33,627 nucleotides of DNA from Lachnospiraceae bacterium (lineage in GTDB: Bacteria > Bacillota > Clostridia > Lachnospirales > Lachnospiraceae), in NCBI GenBank assembly GCA_004558185.1, contig SFDP01000044.1, positions 1 through 33,627 of the forward strand. The letters are read 5' to 3'. The notes beneath the pieces were generated by a model. It was not told the origin of the DNA. It was given only the letters and a program-made list of their open reading frames with translations, and searched no databases. Of this stretch, positions 8,760 to 16,485 are shown piece by piece (positions within the stretch are counted from its first letter, which is position 1; every line of letters begins with the position of its first letter). The translations under genes were made by a program, and so were the position numbers.

Positions 8760-8800
8760 AAAGGCTGTTGCACTCAGTTCTGCTGAGTACAACAGCCTTT
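8760..8800. terminator. Bidirectional rho-independent terminator
   Basis: A long hairpin AAAGGCTGTTG-CACTCAG / CTGAGTACAACAGCCTTT, with A and T runs on either side, lies between the convergent HAD phosphatase gene and the small gene at 8800. The latter's stop codon overlaps the stem edge. Confidence 0.92.
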
Positions 8801-9078
8801 TAGCTTATTCCGAAATCTTCCAGAGAAAACTGCTCTCCTACCTCAACCTGAGGCTCTAAAGCCTCCGTGGAATCTTCCTCCTCCTGAATAGAGGATTCCT
8901 TGATCTGCCTGACTCCAAAGCTGGCTTCATACCCAATTCCCCGTAAAAATTGACGCAGCTTCCTGATCTCCTGATTGGTATTGACTCCCGCAGGCAATAA
9001 AACGGATACGATCGATGAGTCAAACTGAACCTGATAGCCGGCCTTTTTCAGCCTTCCTACCGCTTCCGTTTTTTCCAT
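8800..9078 (-). CDS. Small protein of unknown function downstream of yajC
   Basis: I do not recognise this 92-residue protein. The first 60 residues look like a compact alpha/beta fold (KKAGYQVQFDSSIVSVLLP, then basic helical EIRKLRQFLRGIGYEASFG), followed by an acidic tail (QEEEDSTEALEPQVEVGEQFSLEDFG). GGGAGG lies seven bases before the ATG and only 17 bases separate it from yajC, so it is probably co-transcribed with tgt and yajC and ends at the terminator at 8760-8800. There is no signal peptide or membrane segment. The clean ribosome site and operon position support a real gene. Confidence 0.8.
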   Translation of the reverse strand: MEKTEAVGRLKKAGYQVQFDSSIVSVLLPAGVNTNQEIRKLRQFLRGIGYEASFGVRQIKESSIQEEEDSTEALEPQVEVGEQFSLEDFGIS

Positions 9079-9095
9079 CAGCTACCTCCCTTGCA

Positions 9096-9401
9096 TTAGT
9101 CTGTAGCTTTTTCTACCTGTACAATGGCAGATTTCTGCATGGGGATACGGCAGTTTTTGTTACTTCCAAATTCCACAATTACCGTATCATCCGCTATATC
9201 AATGAGCACACCGTAAAACCCGCTGCTGGTCAGTACACTGTCTCCGATTTCCATGGATGCCAGCATACTTCCAATTCTTTTCTGTTCCTTCTTTTGAGGA
9301 CGAACAGAAATAAAATATAGAAAACCAAAGATAACTACAATATAGAGTATCCAAAATGCACTGCCACCAAATATCGAATTCTCAGCTAATAAAATCCCCA
9401 T
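9096..9401 (-). CDS. yajC: Preprotein translocase subunit YajC
   Basis: YajC is an accessory subunit associated with SecDF at the Sec translocon. The protein has one N-terminal membrane segment (about residues 15-34), then the family signature YFISVRPQKKEQKRIGSMLASMEIGDSVLTSSGFYGVL with a small beta-rich cytosolic domain. 101 residues is typical. AGGAGG lies about eight bases upstream of the ATG. The tgt-yajC order is widely conserved in bacteria and supports the call; secD and secF do not follow here. Confidence 0.95.
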   Translation of the reverse strand: MGILLAENSIFGGSAFWILYIVVIFGFLYFISVRPQKKEQKRIGSMLASMEIGDSVLTSSGFYGVLIDIADDTVIVEFGSNKNCRIPMQKSAIVQVEKATD

Positions 9402-9490
9402 TATCTTTTTCCTCCTTATTTGTCCTGAAAATAGTCTTATCCATCATACACAAAAAAATGAAAGTCTTCAAGTTTTTTCTGTTTTCATTT

Positions 9491-10627
9491 TTAAAGCTTG
9501 GTTTGGGCTGCCATTCTCTCTAATTTCTTTTTCTTATAGGCAGAAAAATTTCCCGTATCCAGTGCAGCTCTGATTTCTTCCATCATCGTATTATAAAAAT
9601 AGAGATTATGAAGAACGCAAAGGCGCATTCCCAGCATTTCCTTCGCTTTAAGTAAATGACGAATATATGCTCTGGAATATCTCTGACAGGCCGGGCAGCC
9701 GCAGCCTTCTTCTATGGGACTCATATCCTTCTCGTATTTTGCATTGAACAGATTCAATTTCCCTTCATTGGTATACAGATGTCCATGACGCCCATTGCGG
9801 GTAGGATAAACACAGTCAAAAAAGTCTATCCCCCGTTCCACACCCTCCAAAATATTAGCGGGTGTGCCGACTCCCATCAGATAGGTGGGTTTATTTATTG
9901 GCAGAAAAGGAACCGTTTCCTCCAGAATATAATACATTTCCTCATGGGTTTCCCCTACCGCAAGTCCCCCTACTGCATAACCATCCAGATTCATTTCCCC
10001 AATTCGTTTGGCGTGCTCAATTCGGATATCTTTATATATCGCCCCCTGATTGATCCCAAACAGAAGCTGCCTGGGATTGACCGTATCCTGCCTTTGGTTT
10101 AACTCATCGAGCTTTCTTTTACACCGCTCCAGCCAACGGGTGGTTCTTTCGACAGATGGACTTACATATTCCCTATCGGCTCTGGCCGGTGCACATTCAT
10201 CAAAGGCCATGGCAATGGTAGAACCTAAATTCGACTGAATCTGTATACTCTCTTCCGGCCCCATGAAAATCTTCCGACCATCAATGTGGGAGTGAAAATA
10301 AACTCCTTCTTCTCGAATTTTTCTCAGTCCTGCCAGAGAAAATACCTGAAAGCCGCCGGAATCCGTCAGTATAGGTCTGTCCCAGCTCATAAAGCGGTGC
10401 AGACCTCCCAATTCCCTGATTACCTGATCTCCGGTTCTTACATGAAGATGATAAGTATTGGATAATTCCACCTGACACTTGACTCTTTCCAAATCTTCTG
10501 TAGAAACAGCCCCTTTTATGGCTGCCACCGTTCCCACATTCATAAAAACCGGTGTCTGTATGGTTCCATGAACAGTTTCCAGCTCTCCTCTTTTTGCTCT
10601 TCCTTCCTGCCTCAATACTCTATACAC
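9491..10627 (-). CDS. tgt: tRNA-guanine(34) transglycosylase
   Basis: Exchanges guanine-34 in GUN anticodons for the queuosine precursor preQ1. The active-site DSGGFQVFSL (Asp89), the nucleophile region FFDCVYPTRNGRHG (Asp271), and the zinc ligands CGCPAC (Cys309, 311, 314) with His340 are all present in a full-length 378-residue protein. The start is a GTG with GAGG eight bases upstream; a nearby ATG at 10632 is out of frame. It lies 30 bases downstream of the carboxypeptidase gene and 89 bases upstream of yajC, probably in one operon. No queA or preQ1 synthesis gene is in the window. Confidence 0.97.
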   Translation of the reverse strand: MYRVLRQEGRAKRGELETVHGTIQTPVFMNVGTVAAIKGAVSTEDLERVKCQVELSNTYHLHVRTGDQVIRELGGLHRFMSWDRPILTDSGGFQVFSLAGLRKIREEGVYFHSHIDGRKIFMGPEESIQIQSNLGSTIAMAFDECAPARADREYVSPSVERTTRWLERCKRKLDELNQRQDTVNPRQLLFGINQGAIYKDIRIEHAKRIGEMNLDGYAVGGLAVGETHEEMYYILEETVPFLPINKPTYLMGVGTPANILEGVERGIDFFDCVYPTRNGRHGHLYTNEGKLNLFNAKYEKDMSPIEEGCGCPACQRYSRAYIRHLLKAKEMLGMRLCVLHNLYFYNTMMEEIRAALDTGNFSAYKKKKLERMAAQTKL

Positions 10628-10657
10628 GTCATATCCTCACTTTAAGAAAAGTATTTC

Positions 10658-11557
10658 CTATTCGGAAATACTTTCCACAAATTCTTCCAATGTTAAACCG
10701 TTATCCATGATAATCGTTGCCGCTTCTTTTCCTACATAACGAAAATGCCAGGGCTCATAATCAATACCGGTGATGTATTCCTTCCCTTTAGGGTAGCGAA
10801 GGATGAAGCCATATTCCTTACTATGCTCCTGCAGCCATATTCCTGCCTGAGTTTCCCCAAAGCCTTCGTCTAATAGGGTGTAGGTATCACTGATGATGTC
10901 CAGTGCCAGTCCAACCTGATGCTCACTGGCTCCGGGAACGGTAACGATCTGAGAGGCCCTTTTATAGGCTTCCAGATAAGTATACCCCTGCCCCATATAC
11001 AACTGAATCTTTCGGTCGAACAAGACCTTCTGCAAAGAAATATCTCTATAGGGGGAGCAGACCATCAGGTTGATGCCATCCTCTCTGGCAGCCTGCAGCA
11101 TAGCAAACAATTCGGGAAGAATCCGGGCATCACACTGCATATTCGCAGTAATGGTTCCCAGCTCAAAGGTATAATCCTCAGGCACAGGATGCTGCTTATT
11201 AATCAGGATCAGATTCCAGTCATCTTTGGAATACCCTCTTTGCTCAGCAGGCATATTGTTGTGTTGATCTAAAAACTCCTGCGAATTGGAATCTCCTAAG
11301 ATTTCATCTACAGAATACTGATTCTCACTGGCTTCCGCATAGTGCTCAAAGTCTCCTTCATAAAGCAGCTCATCTACATTCTCAGAAGGCTGCTCCGGGG
11401 CGGCGGCTTGGGAGAAAGACGGATTCTGTTCTGCCTCAGGTACAAATCCACTGGCCGTTAATCCACTCTGAAAGGCAGGAGCCGAAAAGCTGTTGCTTAC
11501 CAGAAACACAAGCACCGTCAATGCCGCACCCAAAAACCGTTTTTTATTCCTATTCAT
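10658..11557 (-). CDS. VanY-type D-alanyl-D-alanine carboxypeptidase, secreted
   Basis: A zinc carboxypeptidase of the VanY/LAS peptidase group (M15B) that trims D-Ala from peptidoglycan stems. The ATG at 11557 begins a good signal peptide (MNRNKKRF, then a hydrophobic stretch ending around SFSAPAF), followed by a low-complexity linker and the catalytic domain. Zinc ligands are His213 and Asp220 in SEHQVGLALD and His271 in EPWHFRY; SPYRDISLQ is the family arginine region. The reading frame stays open upstream to an ATG at 11686, but that extension lacks a ribosome site and would bury the signal peptide. No van resistance genes are nearby, so a cell-wall maintenance role is likely. Confidence 0.9.
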   Translation of the reverse strand: MNRNKKRFLGAALTVLVFLVSNSFSAPAFQSGLTASGFVPEAEQNPSFSQAAAPEQPSENVDELLYEGDFEHYAEASENQYSVDEILGDSNSQEFLDQHNNMPAEQRGYSKDDWNLILINKQHPVPEDYTFELGTITANMQCDARILPELFAMLQAAREDGINLMVCSPYRDISLQKVLFDRKIQLYMGQGYTYLEAYKRASQIVTVPGASEHQVGLALDIISDTYTLLDEGFGETQAGIWLQEHSKEYGFILRYPKGKEYITGIDYEPWHFRYVGKEAATIIMDNGLTLEEFVESISE

Positions 11558-11792
11558 ATATCTCATCCAACGCTCTGTGCAAATAATCAGCACAATATCA
11601 AAAAACATAAGTGGCTTGAGCCATTTATATCGATTCCCTTTTCTTATGCATCTAGATACCAGTGCTTCGCTCCATGTCTTTTTCATTGCTTCTTAATCTT
11701 TCGAAAGATTCTCTCCTGTTTCCTGTTTACCGGGTACAAAATCCACACTGTTTTCATAGAAGCATGAAAAGTGTGACTATTTAACTTGATAT

Positions 11793-11981
11793 GATACCAG
11801 GGTCAAAAGGTCTGAACCCACATGAGCTTGCTCAAATGTGGGTGAATGTCCTTGAGAGCCGCCAAAATATGAGCTTAAAAGTGGGGCGTAAGCACCACGA
11901 TATGCGAATATTTTGCAGGATTGTGGGAGTACGAAGTACGTAACAATCCGTAGGTATGCTGCATGGCTCTGAACAGTTACC
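11793..11981. repeat. Composite repeat: module D copy 2, module E and a family C end
   Basis: Three blocks known from other places lie in series. 11793-11889 is module D (96/97 with 7964-8060). 11895-11957 is module E, identical as reverse complement to 30042-30104 over 63 bases, with a GGATTGT...ACAATCC hairpin. 11953-11981 is a family C end (GCATGGCTCTGAACAGTTACC). A 7-base direct repeat TTGATAT flanks the whole, which could be a target duplication. Confidence 0.8.
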
Positions 11982-12056
11982 TTGATATTATCATATCATA
12001 GAAGCTGTTTTTGTACAGTCTTTTTTTGAAAATCCATGAATTTCCTTTAGTAAAAC

Positions 12057-12085
12057 TTGAAATTTTTTTTCACTCTCTGTATACT
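12057..12085 (+). promoter_or_regulatory. Predicted sigma-70 promoter of aroC
   Basis: TTGAAA (12057-12062), a 17-base spacer and TATACT (12080-12085) lie about 105 bases upstream of the aroC start. Confidence 0.75.
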
Positions 12086-12190
12086 GATGCTCATAAATAC
12101 TCATGCTGCAAATCTTTGTTGACTGCAAAGCCAGGGGATTTGAATACAGGAAGGCAAAATAAGCGTAAAACGCTTTGGAATGGAGGAAAA

Positions 12191-13294
12191 ATGGCCGGCT
12201 CAACATATGGAACAATTTTCAAAATTACTACCTGGGGAGAATCCCACGGTGCTGCAATCGGAGTGGTGATTGATGGCTGCCCTGCCGGACTTCCCTTAAG
12301 CGAGGAACGGATTCAGCCGTTTTTGGATAGGCGCAGACCTGGACAAAGTGCCTATTCTACCCCCCGTAAGGAAAGCGATACCGTTAGAATCCTCTCCGGA
12401 GTTTTTGAAGGAAAAAGTACCGGTGCGCCTATTTCCATGCTGATCGAGAATACCTCCCAGCGTTCCCATGACTACACCCAGATTGCTTCTTGCTATCGCC
12501 CGGGTCATGCAGATTTTACCTTTGATGAAAAGTATGGCTTTCGGGATTACCGGGGCGGCGGCCGTTCCTCCGGAAGAGAAACCATCGGCAGAGTAGCTGC
12601 CGGAGCAGTGGCCATTCTTCTGTTGAAGGAGATGGGGATTTCTTTCCATACCTTCACTCGTGCCCTGGGGCCGGTCACCCTGACGGATGAAGCGTTTGAT
12701 CCTTCTCTGCTGGGAGAAACTCCCACAGGGATTCCCAATCAGACCTTAAATCTGGAAGCGGAGGCCTTTCTTAAGCAGTGTATGGAAAATAAGGATTCTG
12801 CCGGTGGTATTGTGGAATGCCATGTAAACGGCCTTCCCGCAGGACTGGGAGATCCCGTTTTTGAAAAGCTGGATGCTAATCTTGCCAAAGCTCTGGTTTC
12901 CGTTGGTGCCGTTAAAGCATTTGAAATCGGTGAGGGCATTCATGCTGCCCGGCTTACCGGCTCCCAAAATAACGATGGATTCATGCTGCAGGAAGGAAAA
13001 ATCACCAAGCGAACGAACCATTCCGGCGGTACCCTCGGCGGGATTAGTGACGGCTCTCCTGTTGTCCTTCGGGCATACATTAAACCTACTCCTTCTATTT
13101 TTTCCTCCCAGGAAACAGTGACCTGCAATCAGGAGGAAATCACCATTAATATCAAAGGGCGTCATGATCCGGTCATCGTACCCAGAGCTATTGTGGTTGT
13201 AGAAGCCATGGCTGCAATCACTATTCTGGATGCTCTGCTGCTGAATATGACAGCGAAATTAGATTCCATCATTGACTTTTACTCCAAGAAGTGA
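12191..13294 (+). CDS. aroC: Chorismate synthase
   Basis: Catalyses the last shikimate-pathway step, EPSP to chorismate, using reduced FMN. TTWGESHGAAIG near the N-terminus, DYRGGGRSSGRETIGRVAAGA and the C-terminal GRHDPVIVPRAIVVVEAMAA are the family signatures; 367 residues is standard. The start at 12191 has GGAGG four bases upstream and begins directly at the conserved MAGSTYGTIF; an upstream in-frame ATG at 12011 lies before the predicted promoter and is rejected. It is a single-gene unit with promoter at 12057-12085 and terminator at 13311-13355. No other aro genes are adjacent. Confidence 0.97.
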   Translation: MAGSTYGTIFKITTWGESHGAAIGVVIDGCPAGLPLSEERIQPFLDRRRPGQSAYSTPRKESDTVRILSGVFEGKSTGAPISMLIENTSQRSHDYTQIASCYRPGHADFTFDEKYGFRDYRGGGRSSGRETIGRVAAGAVAILLLKEMGISFHTFTRALGPVTLTDEAFDPSLLGETPTGIPNQTLNLEAEAFLKQCMENKDSAGGIVECHVNGLPAGLGDPVFEKLDANLAKALVSVGAVKAFEIGEGIHAARLTGSQNNDGFMLQEGKITKRTNHSGGTLGGISDGSPVVLRAYIKPTPSIFSSQETVTCNQEEITINIKGRHDPVIVPRAIVVVEAMAAITILDALLLNMTAKLDSIIDFYSKK

Positions 13295-13310
13295 TGCTCT
13301 CAAACAAAGA

Positions 13311-13355
13311 ATTCCTGAAGGAAGGTACGGTTGACTCCGTTCTTCTTTCAGGAAT
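13311..13355 (+). terminator. Rho-independent terminator after aroC
   Basis: Stem ATTCCTGAAgGAAG / CTTCtTTCAGGAAT with a 15-base loop, followed by a T-rich tract (TTATTTTCTTATT). Confidence 0.85.
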
Positions 13356-13378
13356 TTATTTTCTTATTCACACAATAG

Positions 13379-13473
13379 GTGGTTACTCCGCCATATAAAT
13401 GTTCAGGGATATACCCATTCATGCAAGCAGGCTGTTCATTTCTTTGAACATTTGCATGGCTCTGAATAGCTAC
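13379..13473. repeat. Family C palindromic element containing the lactonase stop codon
   Basis: A roughly 95-base unit with inverted ends: GTGGTTACTCCGCCATATAA on the left and, on the minus strand at the right, GTAGCTATTCAGAGCCATGC; both continue into AAATGTTC. The lactonase TAG (13470-13472) is within the right end. Half-copies occur at 2750-2780 and 11953-11981. Confidence 0.75.
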
Positions 13474-14519
13474 AGTTTATGGAAAATAATGCAATTTGGT
13501 CTGTCTACCTTCATTTCCTTTCCGTTCATTACCAAAAGCCCTTTCTCCAAGTCTACATTGAAGTAGGTCAGGGTTCCGGATTCGTGGTTCAGCGAAACCA
13601 GATGCCGATTATCCGGAAACAATGCTGCATCCTTGGGGTAATCTCCGCTGACAGGCAGACAGAATACCTTGGTCAACATACCTGTTTCTTCATTTATCCG
13701 ATAAATAATGACACTGTTGTCTCCTGCATTGGAGCTTAACAGATATTTCATATCGGCGGAAAGATTCAATGCACTGGCCGCACTGGTCGTTGCATGATAT
13801 TCATTCAAGGTGGAAATGGTCTGAATCTTTTCAAATTCCGGGTTATTATTAATTTCCTCATAAGAATAGACATCCACATAGTTTTTTAATTCATGGACAA
13901 TATACAAAAATCTGCCATCCCCGGAAAACTTCAGGTGTCTGGGCGCAGATGCCTGTTCACTTCGAATAATATCTGCCAGCTTCAGCTTCCCTGTGCCATG
14001 ATCGACCCGATATACATTCACATGATCCATTCCCAGATCCGCAGCACACAGATATTTATTGTCTCTGGTCATCTTCACACAGTTAATGTGCGGGCGATAG
14101 GTTCGTTCTGCAATACTGCCCAGGCCCTTGTGGTAAATTTCATCAGTAATCTCTCCTACTCCACCGTCTTCTCTCAGCCTGAGCACCGTTACCTTACCGT
14201 CATGATAGCCGGCAACAAAAAGCAGCTTATCCTGATAATCTGTGGACAAATAACAGCCTCGCATTCCATTAATACTTCCCCGGTTAATCTCCGTAAGGCT
14301 TCCGTCTTCCTCTATCCGATAGGCCTCCACTCCAAAATCTGTAATGGAATACAGAAAATTTGCGTTATGAGATATGGTCACATAAGAAGAATTGGTAATT
14401 TCTACCTGATCCTTTTTTATCAGTCTTCCCTTTTCCATATCTACATCAAATATTTTAATGCCATGATTATCCCCCATTGTATAGGTAGATACATAGGCAA
14501 TGTACTTATCCTGTTCCAT
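13470..14519 (-). CDS. Lactonase-family beta-propeller protein (6-phosphogluconolactonase Pgl-like)
   Basis: A 349-residue cytosolic protein resembling the seven-bladed propeller lactonases (YbhE-type Pgl). Repeated blade patterns are visible (GIKIFDVDMEKGRLI, VEAYRIEEDGSLTEI, VNVYRVDHGTGKLKL, VIIYRINEETGML), as are conserved family residues in RPHINCVKMTRDNKYLCAADLGMDHV and SAPRHLKFSGDGRFLYIVHEL. The true substrate is uncertain, because many family members are not proven 6-phosphogluconolactonases. No pentose-phosphate genes adjoin. It is divergent from the XRE-pot operon; a weak promoter (TTGCTA-16-GATAAA, 14552-14579, minus) lies just left of the first operator-like palindrome, so shared regulation is possible. 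Its stop codon lies in a family C repeat. Confidence 0.88.
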   Translation of the reverse strand: MEQDKYIAYVSTYTMGDNHGIKIFDVDMEKGRLIKKDQVEITNSSYVTISHNANFLYSITDFGVEAYRIEEDGSLTEINRGSINGMRGCYLSTDYQDKLLFVAGYHDGKVTVLRLREDGGVGEITDEIYHKGLGSIAERTYRPHINCVKMTRDNKYLCAADLGMDHVNVYRVDHGTGKLKLADIIRSEQASAPRHLKFSGDGRFLYIVHELKNYVDVYSYEEINNNPEFEKIQTISTLNEYHATTSAASALNLSADMKYLLSSNAGDNSVIIYRINEETGMLTKVFCLPVSGDYPKDAALFPDNRHLVSLNHESGTLTYFNVDLEKGLLVMNGKEMKVDRPNCIIFHKL

Positions 14520-14603
14520 ATTGTTCTTCCTTTCCTGTCTGGTTGCTTTATTTTATCATATTTTCCCGGACAATAGCAAGATTCTTTTCCCTTGGTTCAG
14601 TAA

Positions 14604-14624
14604 TAGTAAATTTTTTGTTTACTA
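14604..14624. promoter_or_regulatory. Operator-like palindrome 1, upstream of the XRE-pot promoter
   Basis: A perfect inverted repeat TAGTAAA-N7-TTTACTA ends three bases before the -35 box. Its 17-base core GTAAA-N7-TTTAC recurs at 14681-14697. It is probably bound by the adjacent XRE-cupin regulator. Confidence 0.7.
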
Positions 14625-14627
14625 TGC

Positions 14628-14655
14628 TTGACTTTCAGAAAATATGGCTTATAAT
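14628..14655 (+). promoter_or_regulatory. Promoter of the XRE-potA-potB-potCD operon
   Basis: TTGACT (14628-14633), a 16-base spacer and a perfect TATAAT (14650-14655) lie between two copies of the same palindrome. The predicted transcript start is near 14662. Confidence 0.8.
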
Positions 14656-14680
14656 ATAATTCAATGCATGTTTAGAATTT

Positions 14681-14697
14681 GTAAACTTTTTATTTAC
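14681..14697. promoter_or_regulatory. Operator-like palindrome 2, in the XRE-pot leader
   Basis: GTAAA-N7-TTTAC, the same 17-base core as at 14606-14622, centred 75 bases downstream of it (about seven helical turns) and about 20 bases after the predicted transcript start. This layout suits repression by looping or roadblock. Confidence 0.7.
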
Positions 14698-14804
14698 TAT
14701 TATAACCATTTATCTTTTATCTGACTCTTTACTTGATTTTTCACTTTTTATTCAGGTATTCTCCCAAGTATGGCTTGCGAGAGGTAAAGAGTGTGGGGGT
14801 GTAT

Positions 14805-15344
14805 ATGGAAATTGGAAATCGTTTAAAGGAATTACGAATACAAAAAGGACTGACACAGGAGGAGCTGGCAGATCGGGCAGAGCTGTCTAAGGGCTTTATT
14901 TCTCAGTTGGAAAGAGATCTGACCTCTCCTTCTATCGCTACTCTGATCGATATTTTGCAGTGTCTTGGAACTGATTTGAGTGATTTTTTCACCAAGGAAG
15001 AGGATACTCAGATAGTCTTTCATGATGCAGACTATTTTGAGAAGCTGGATACTGATTATGGATTGAAGACGGAATGGATCATTCCCAATGCCCAGAAAAA
15101 TCTTATGGAACCCATTCGGCTCACCCTTAAGCCGGGTGTCCAGACCTATCCCGACAATCCTCATGAAGGGGAAGAATTCGGCTATGTTCTCTCCGGAAGC
15201 ATTTCCCTTCATATTGGAAACAAGGTCTATACGGCCAAAAAAGGGGAATCCTTTTACTTCACTCCCAGCTCCACTCACTACATTAAAGCGAACAGTAAAA
15301 CAGGTGCCAGTTTAATCTGGATCAGCTCTCCCCCAAGCTTTTAG
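14805..15344 (+). CDS. XRE-family regulator with C-terminal cupin domain
   Basis: A 179-residue transcription factor. The N-terminal helix-turn-helix (about residues 4-60: NRLKELRIQKGLTQEELADR, then SKGFISQLERD) is joined to a cupin ligand-binding domain (about 105-175: HEGEEFGYVLSGSISLHIG, KKGESFYFTPSSTHYIKA). The family includes PuuR-like regulators that often sense polyamines or amino acids. The start at 14805 has GGGGGTG upstream; an earlier ATG at 14733 adds non-family residues. It heads the potABCD genes 67 bases downstream, so it is probably their regulator, with a polyamine or related signal as ligand (inference). Two operator-like palindromes flank its promoter, suggesting autoregulation. 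Confidence 0.92.
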   Translation: MEIGNRLKELRIQKGLTQEELADRAELSKGFISQLERDLTSPSIATLIDILQCLGTDLSDFFTKEEDTQIVFHDADYFEKLDTDYGLKTEWIIPNAQKNLMEPIRLTLKPGVQTYPDNPHEGEEFGYVLSGSISLHIGNKVYTAKKGESFYFTPSSTHYIKANSKTGASLIWISSPPSF

Positions 15345-15411
15345 TGTACCGACACGTTCAGCATTAGTATAATACCTTGTCCATTGATTCACTGAAGGAA
15401 GGAAAAACATC

Positions 15412-16485
15412 ATGAGTACAAAGTTAATCAATCTGCAACACATATCCAAATCCTATGGAGATAACCTGATTCTGGATGATATGAATCTGTATATTCGGGA
15501 AAACGAATTTCTTACCCTTTTAGGCCCCAGTGGCTGTGGCAAGACCACTACCCTGCGTATCATCGGCGGCTTTGAAAAAGCAGATCAGGGCATAGTCTAT
15601 TTCGATGGACTGGATATTTCCCAGCTTCCTCCTAATAAGCGACAGGTAAACACCGTATTTCAAAAATATGCTCTGTTCACTCACATGAGTATTGCGGAGA
15701 ATATTGCCTTTGGCCTGAAAATCAAGGGAAAGAGCAAGGCCTATATTGATGATAAAATTAACTATGCTCTAAAACTGGTAAATTTGGAAGGGTACGGACA
15801 CCGCAGTCCCGATTCTCTTAGCGGTGGACAGCAGCAGCGAATTGCCATTGCCAGGGCTATCGTCAACGAGCCTAAGGTTCTTCTTCTGGATGAGCCTCTG
15901 GGGGCTCTGGACTTGAAGCTTCGTCAGGATATGCAGTATGAACTGATTCGGCTGAAAAATGAGTTGGGTATCACCTTTATTTATGTTACCCACGATCAGG
16001 AAGAAGCCCTTACCATGTCTGATACCATTGTAGTAATGAACCAGGGATATATCCAGCAGATAGGTACTCCTGAAGATATTTATAACGAACCCGAAAATGC
16101 CTTTGTGGCTGATTTCATCGGTGACAGCAATATTATTGATGCTATCATGGTTCAGGACGAATTGGTGGATATTCTGGGAACAAAATTTGCCTGTGTGGAT
16201 AAAGGCTTCGGAAATAATACGCCGGTGGATGTGGTAATTCGCCCTGAGGATGTGGAACTGGTGGCTCCCGAAAAAGGTACTCTTGAGGGAGTAGTCACTC
16301 ACTTGATTTTCAAGGGTGTACACTATGAGATGGAGGTTCTGGCCGGTGGTTTTGAATGGCTGGTACATTCTACTGCTCTTGTTCCTGTGGGAACGAAGGT
16401 GGGCATTCATGTAGACCCTTTTAATATCCAGATCATGAATAAACCGGAATCTGAAGATGAGGAGGCTGCAGTTTTAGATGAATAA
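15412..16485 (+). CDS. potA: Spermidine/putrescine ABC transporter ATP-binding protein
   Basis: The ATPase of a polyamine importer. Walker A GPSGCGKT (residues 38-45), Q-loop FQKYALF, signature LSGGQ (136-140), Walker B LLLDE (157-161) and the H-loop THDQEEA are intact, followed by a C-terminal TOBE-type regulatory domain (about 240-345). 357 residues is typical of PotA. A GGAAGG site lies about nine bases before the ATG. The gene overlaps potB by eight bases, which indicates translational coupling. PotA is hard to tell from other CUT1/spermidine/Fe ATPases alone; the neighbouring PotD-like domain settles the assignment. Confidence 0.95.
   Translation: MSTKLINLQHISKSYGDNLILDDMNLYIRENEFLTLLGPSGCGKTTTLRIIGGFEKADQGIVYFDGLDISQLPPNKRQVNTVFQKYALFTHMSIAENIAFGLKIKGKSKAYIDDKINYALKLVNLEGYGHRSPDSLSGGQQQRIAIARAIVNEPKVLLLDEPLGALDLKLRQDMQYELIRLKNELGITFIYVTHDQEEALTMSDTIVVMNQGYIQQIGTPEDIYNEPENAFVADFIGDSNIIDAIMVQDELVDILGTKFACVDKGFGNNTPVDVVIRPEDVELVAPEKGTLEGVVTHLIFKGVHYEMEVLAGGFEWLVHSTALVPVGTKVGIHVDPFNIQIMNKPESEDEEAAVLDE

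Larger units (their letters stand above)
11558..12190. other. Intergenic region between divergent vanY-like gene and aroC
   Basis: About 630 bases without a confident gene. From left to right: an open but unlikely N-terminal extension of the carboxypeptidase (to 11686), a hairpin at 11744-11775 (CACACTgTTTTCAT / ATGAAAAGTGTG), the composite repeat 11793-11981 bounded by TTGATAT direct repeats (11786-11792, 11982-11988), the aroC promoter at 12057-12085, and a small hairpin (AAGCGT-AAA-ACGCTT, about 12158-12173) just upstream of the aroC ribosome site. Confidence 0.65.

Noticed and set aside
11558..11686. Longer N-terminus for the VanY-like carboxypeptidase
   Set aside because: No ribosome site at 11686, and it would place about 43 residues before a clear signal peptide.
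11744..11775. Hairpin as a terminator
   Set aside because: There is no T-run on either side and no gene ends there.
12011..12190. Upstream start for aroC
   Set aside because: It lies before the predicted promoter, adds non-family residues, and the start at 12191 has a perfect ribosome site.
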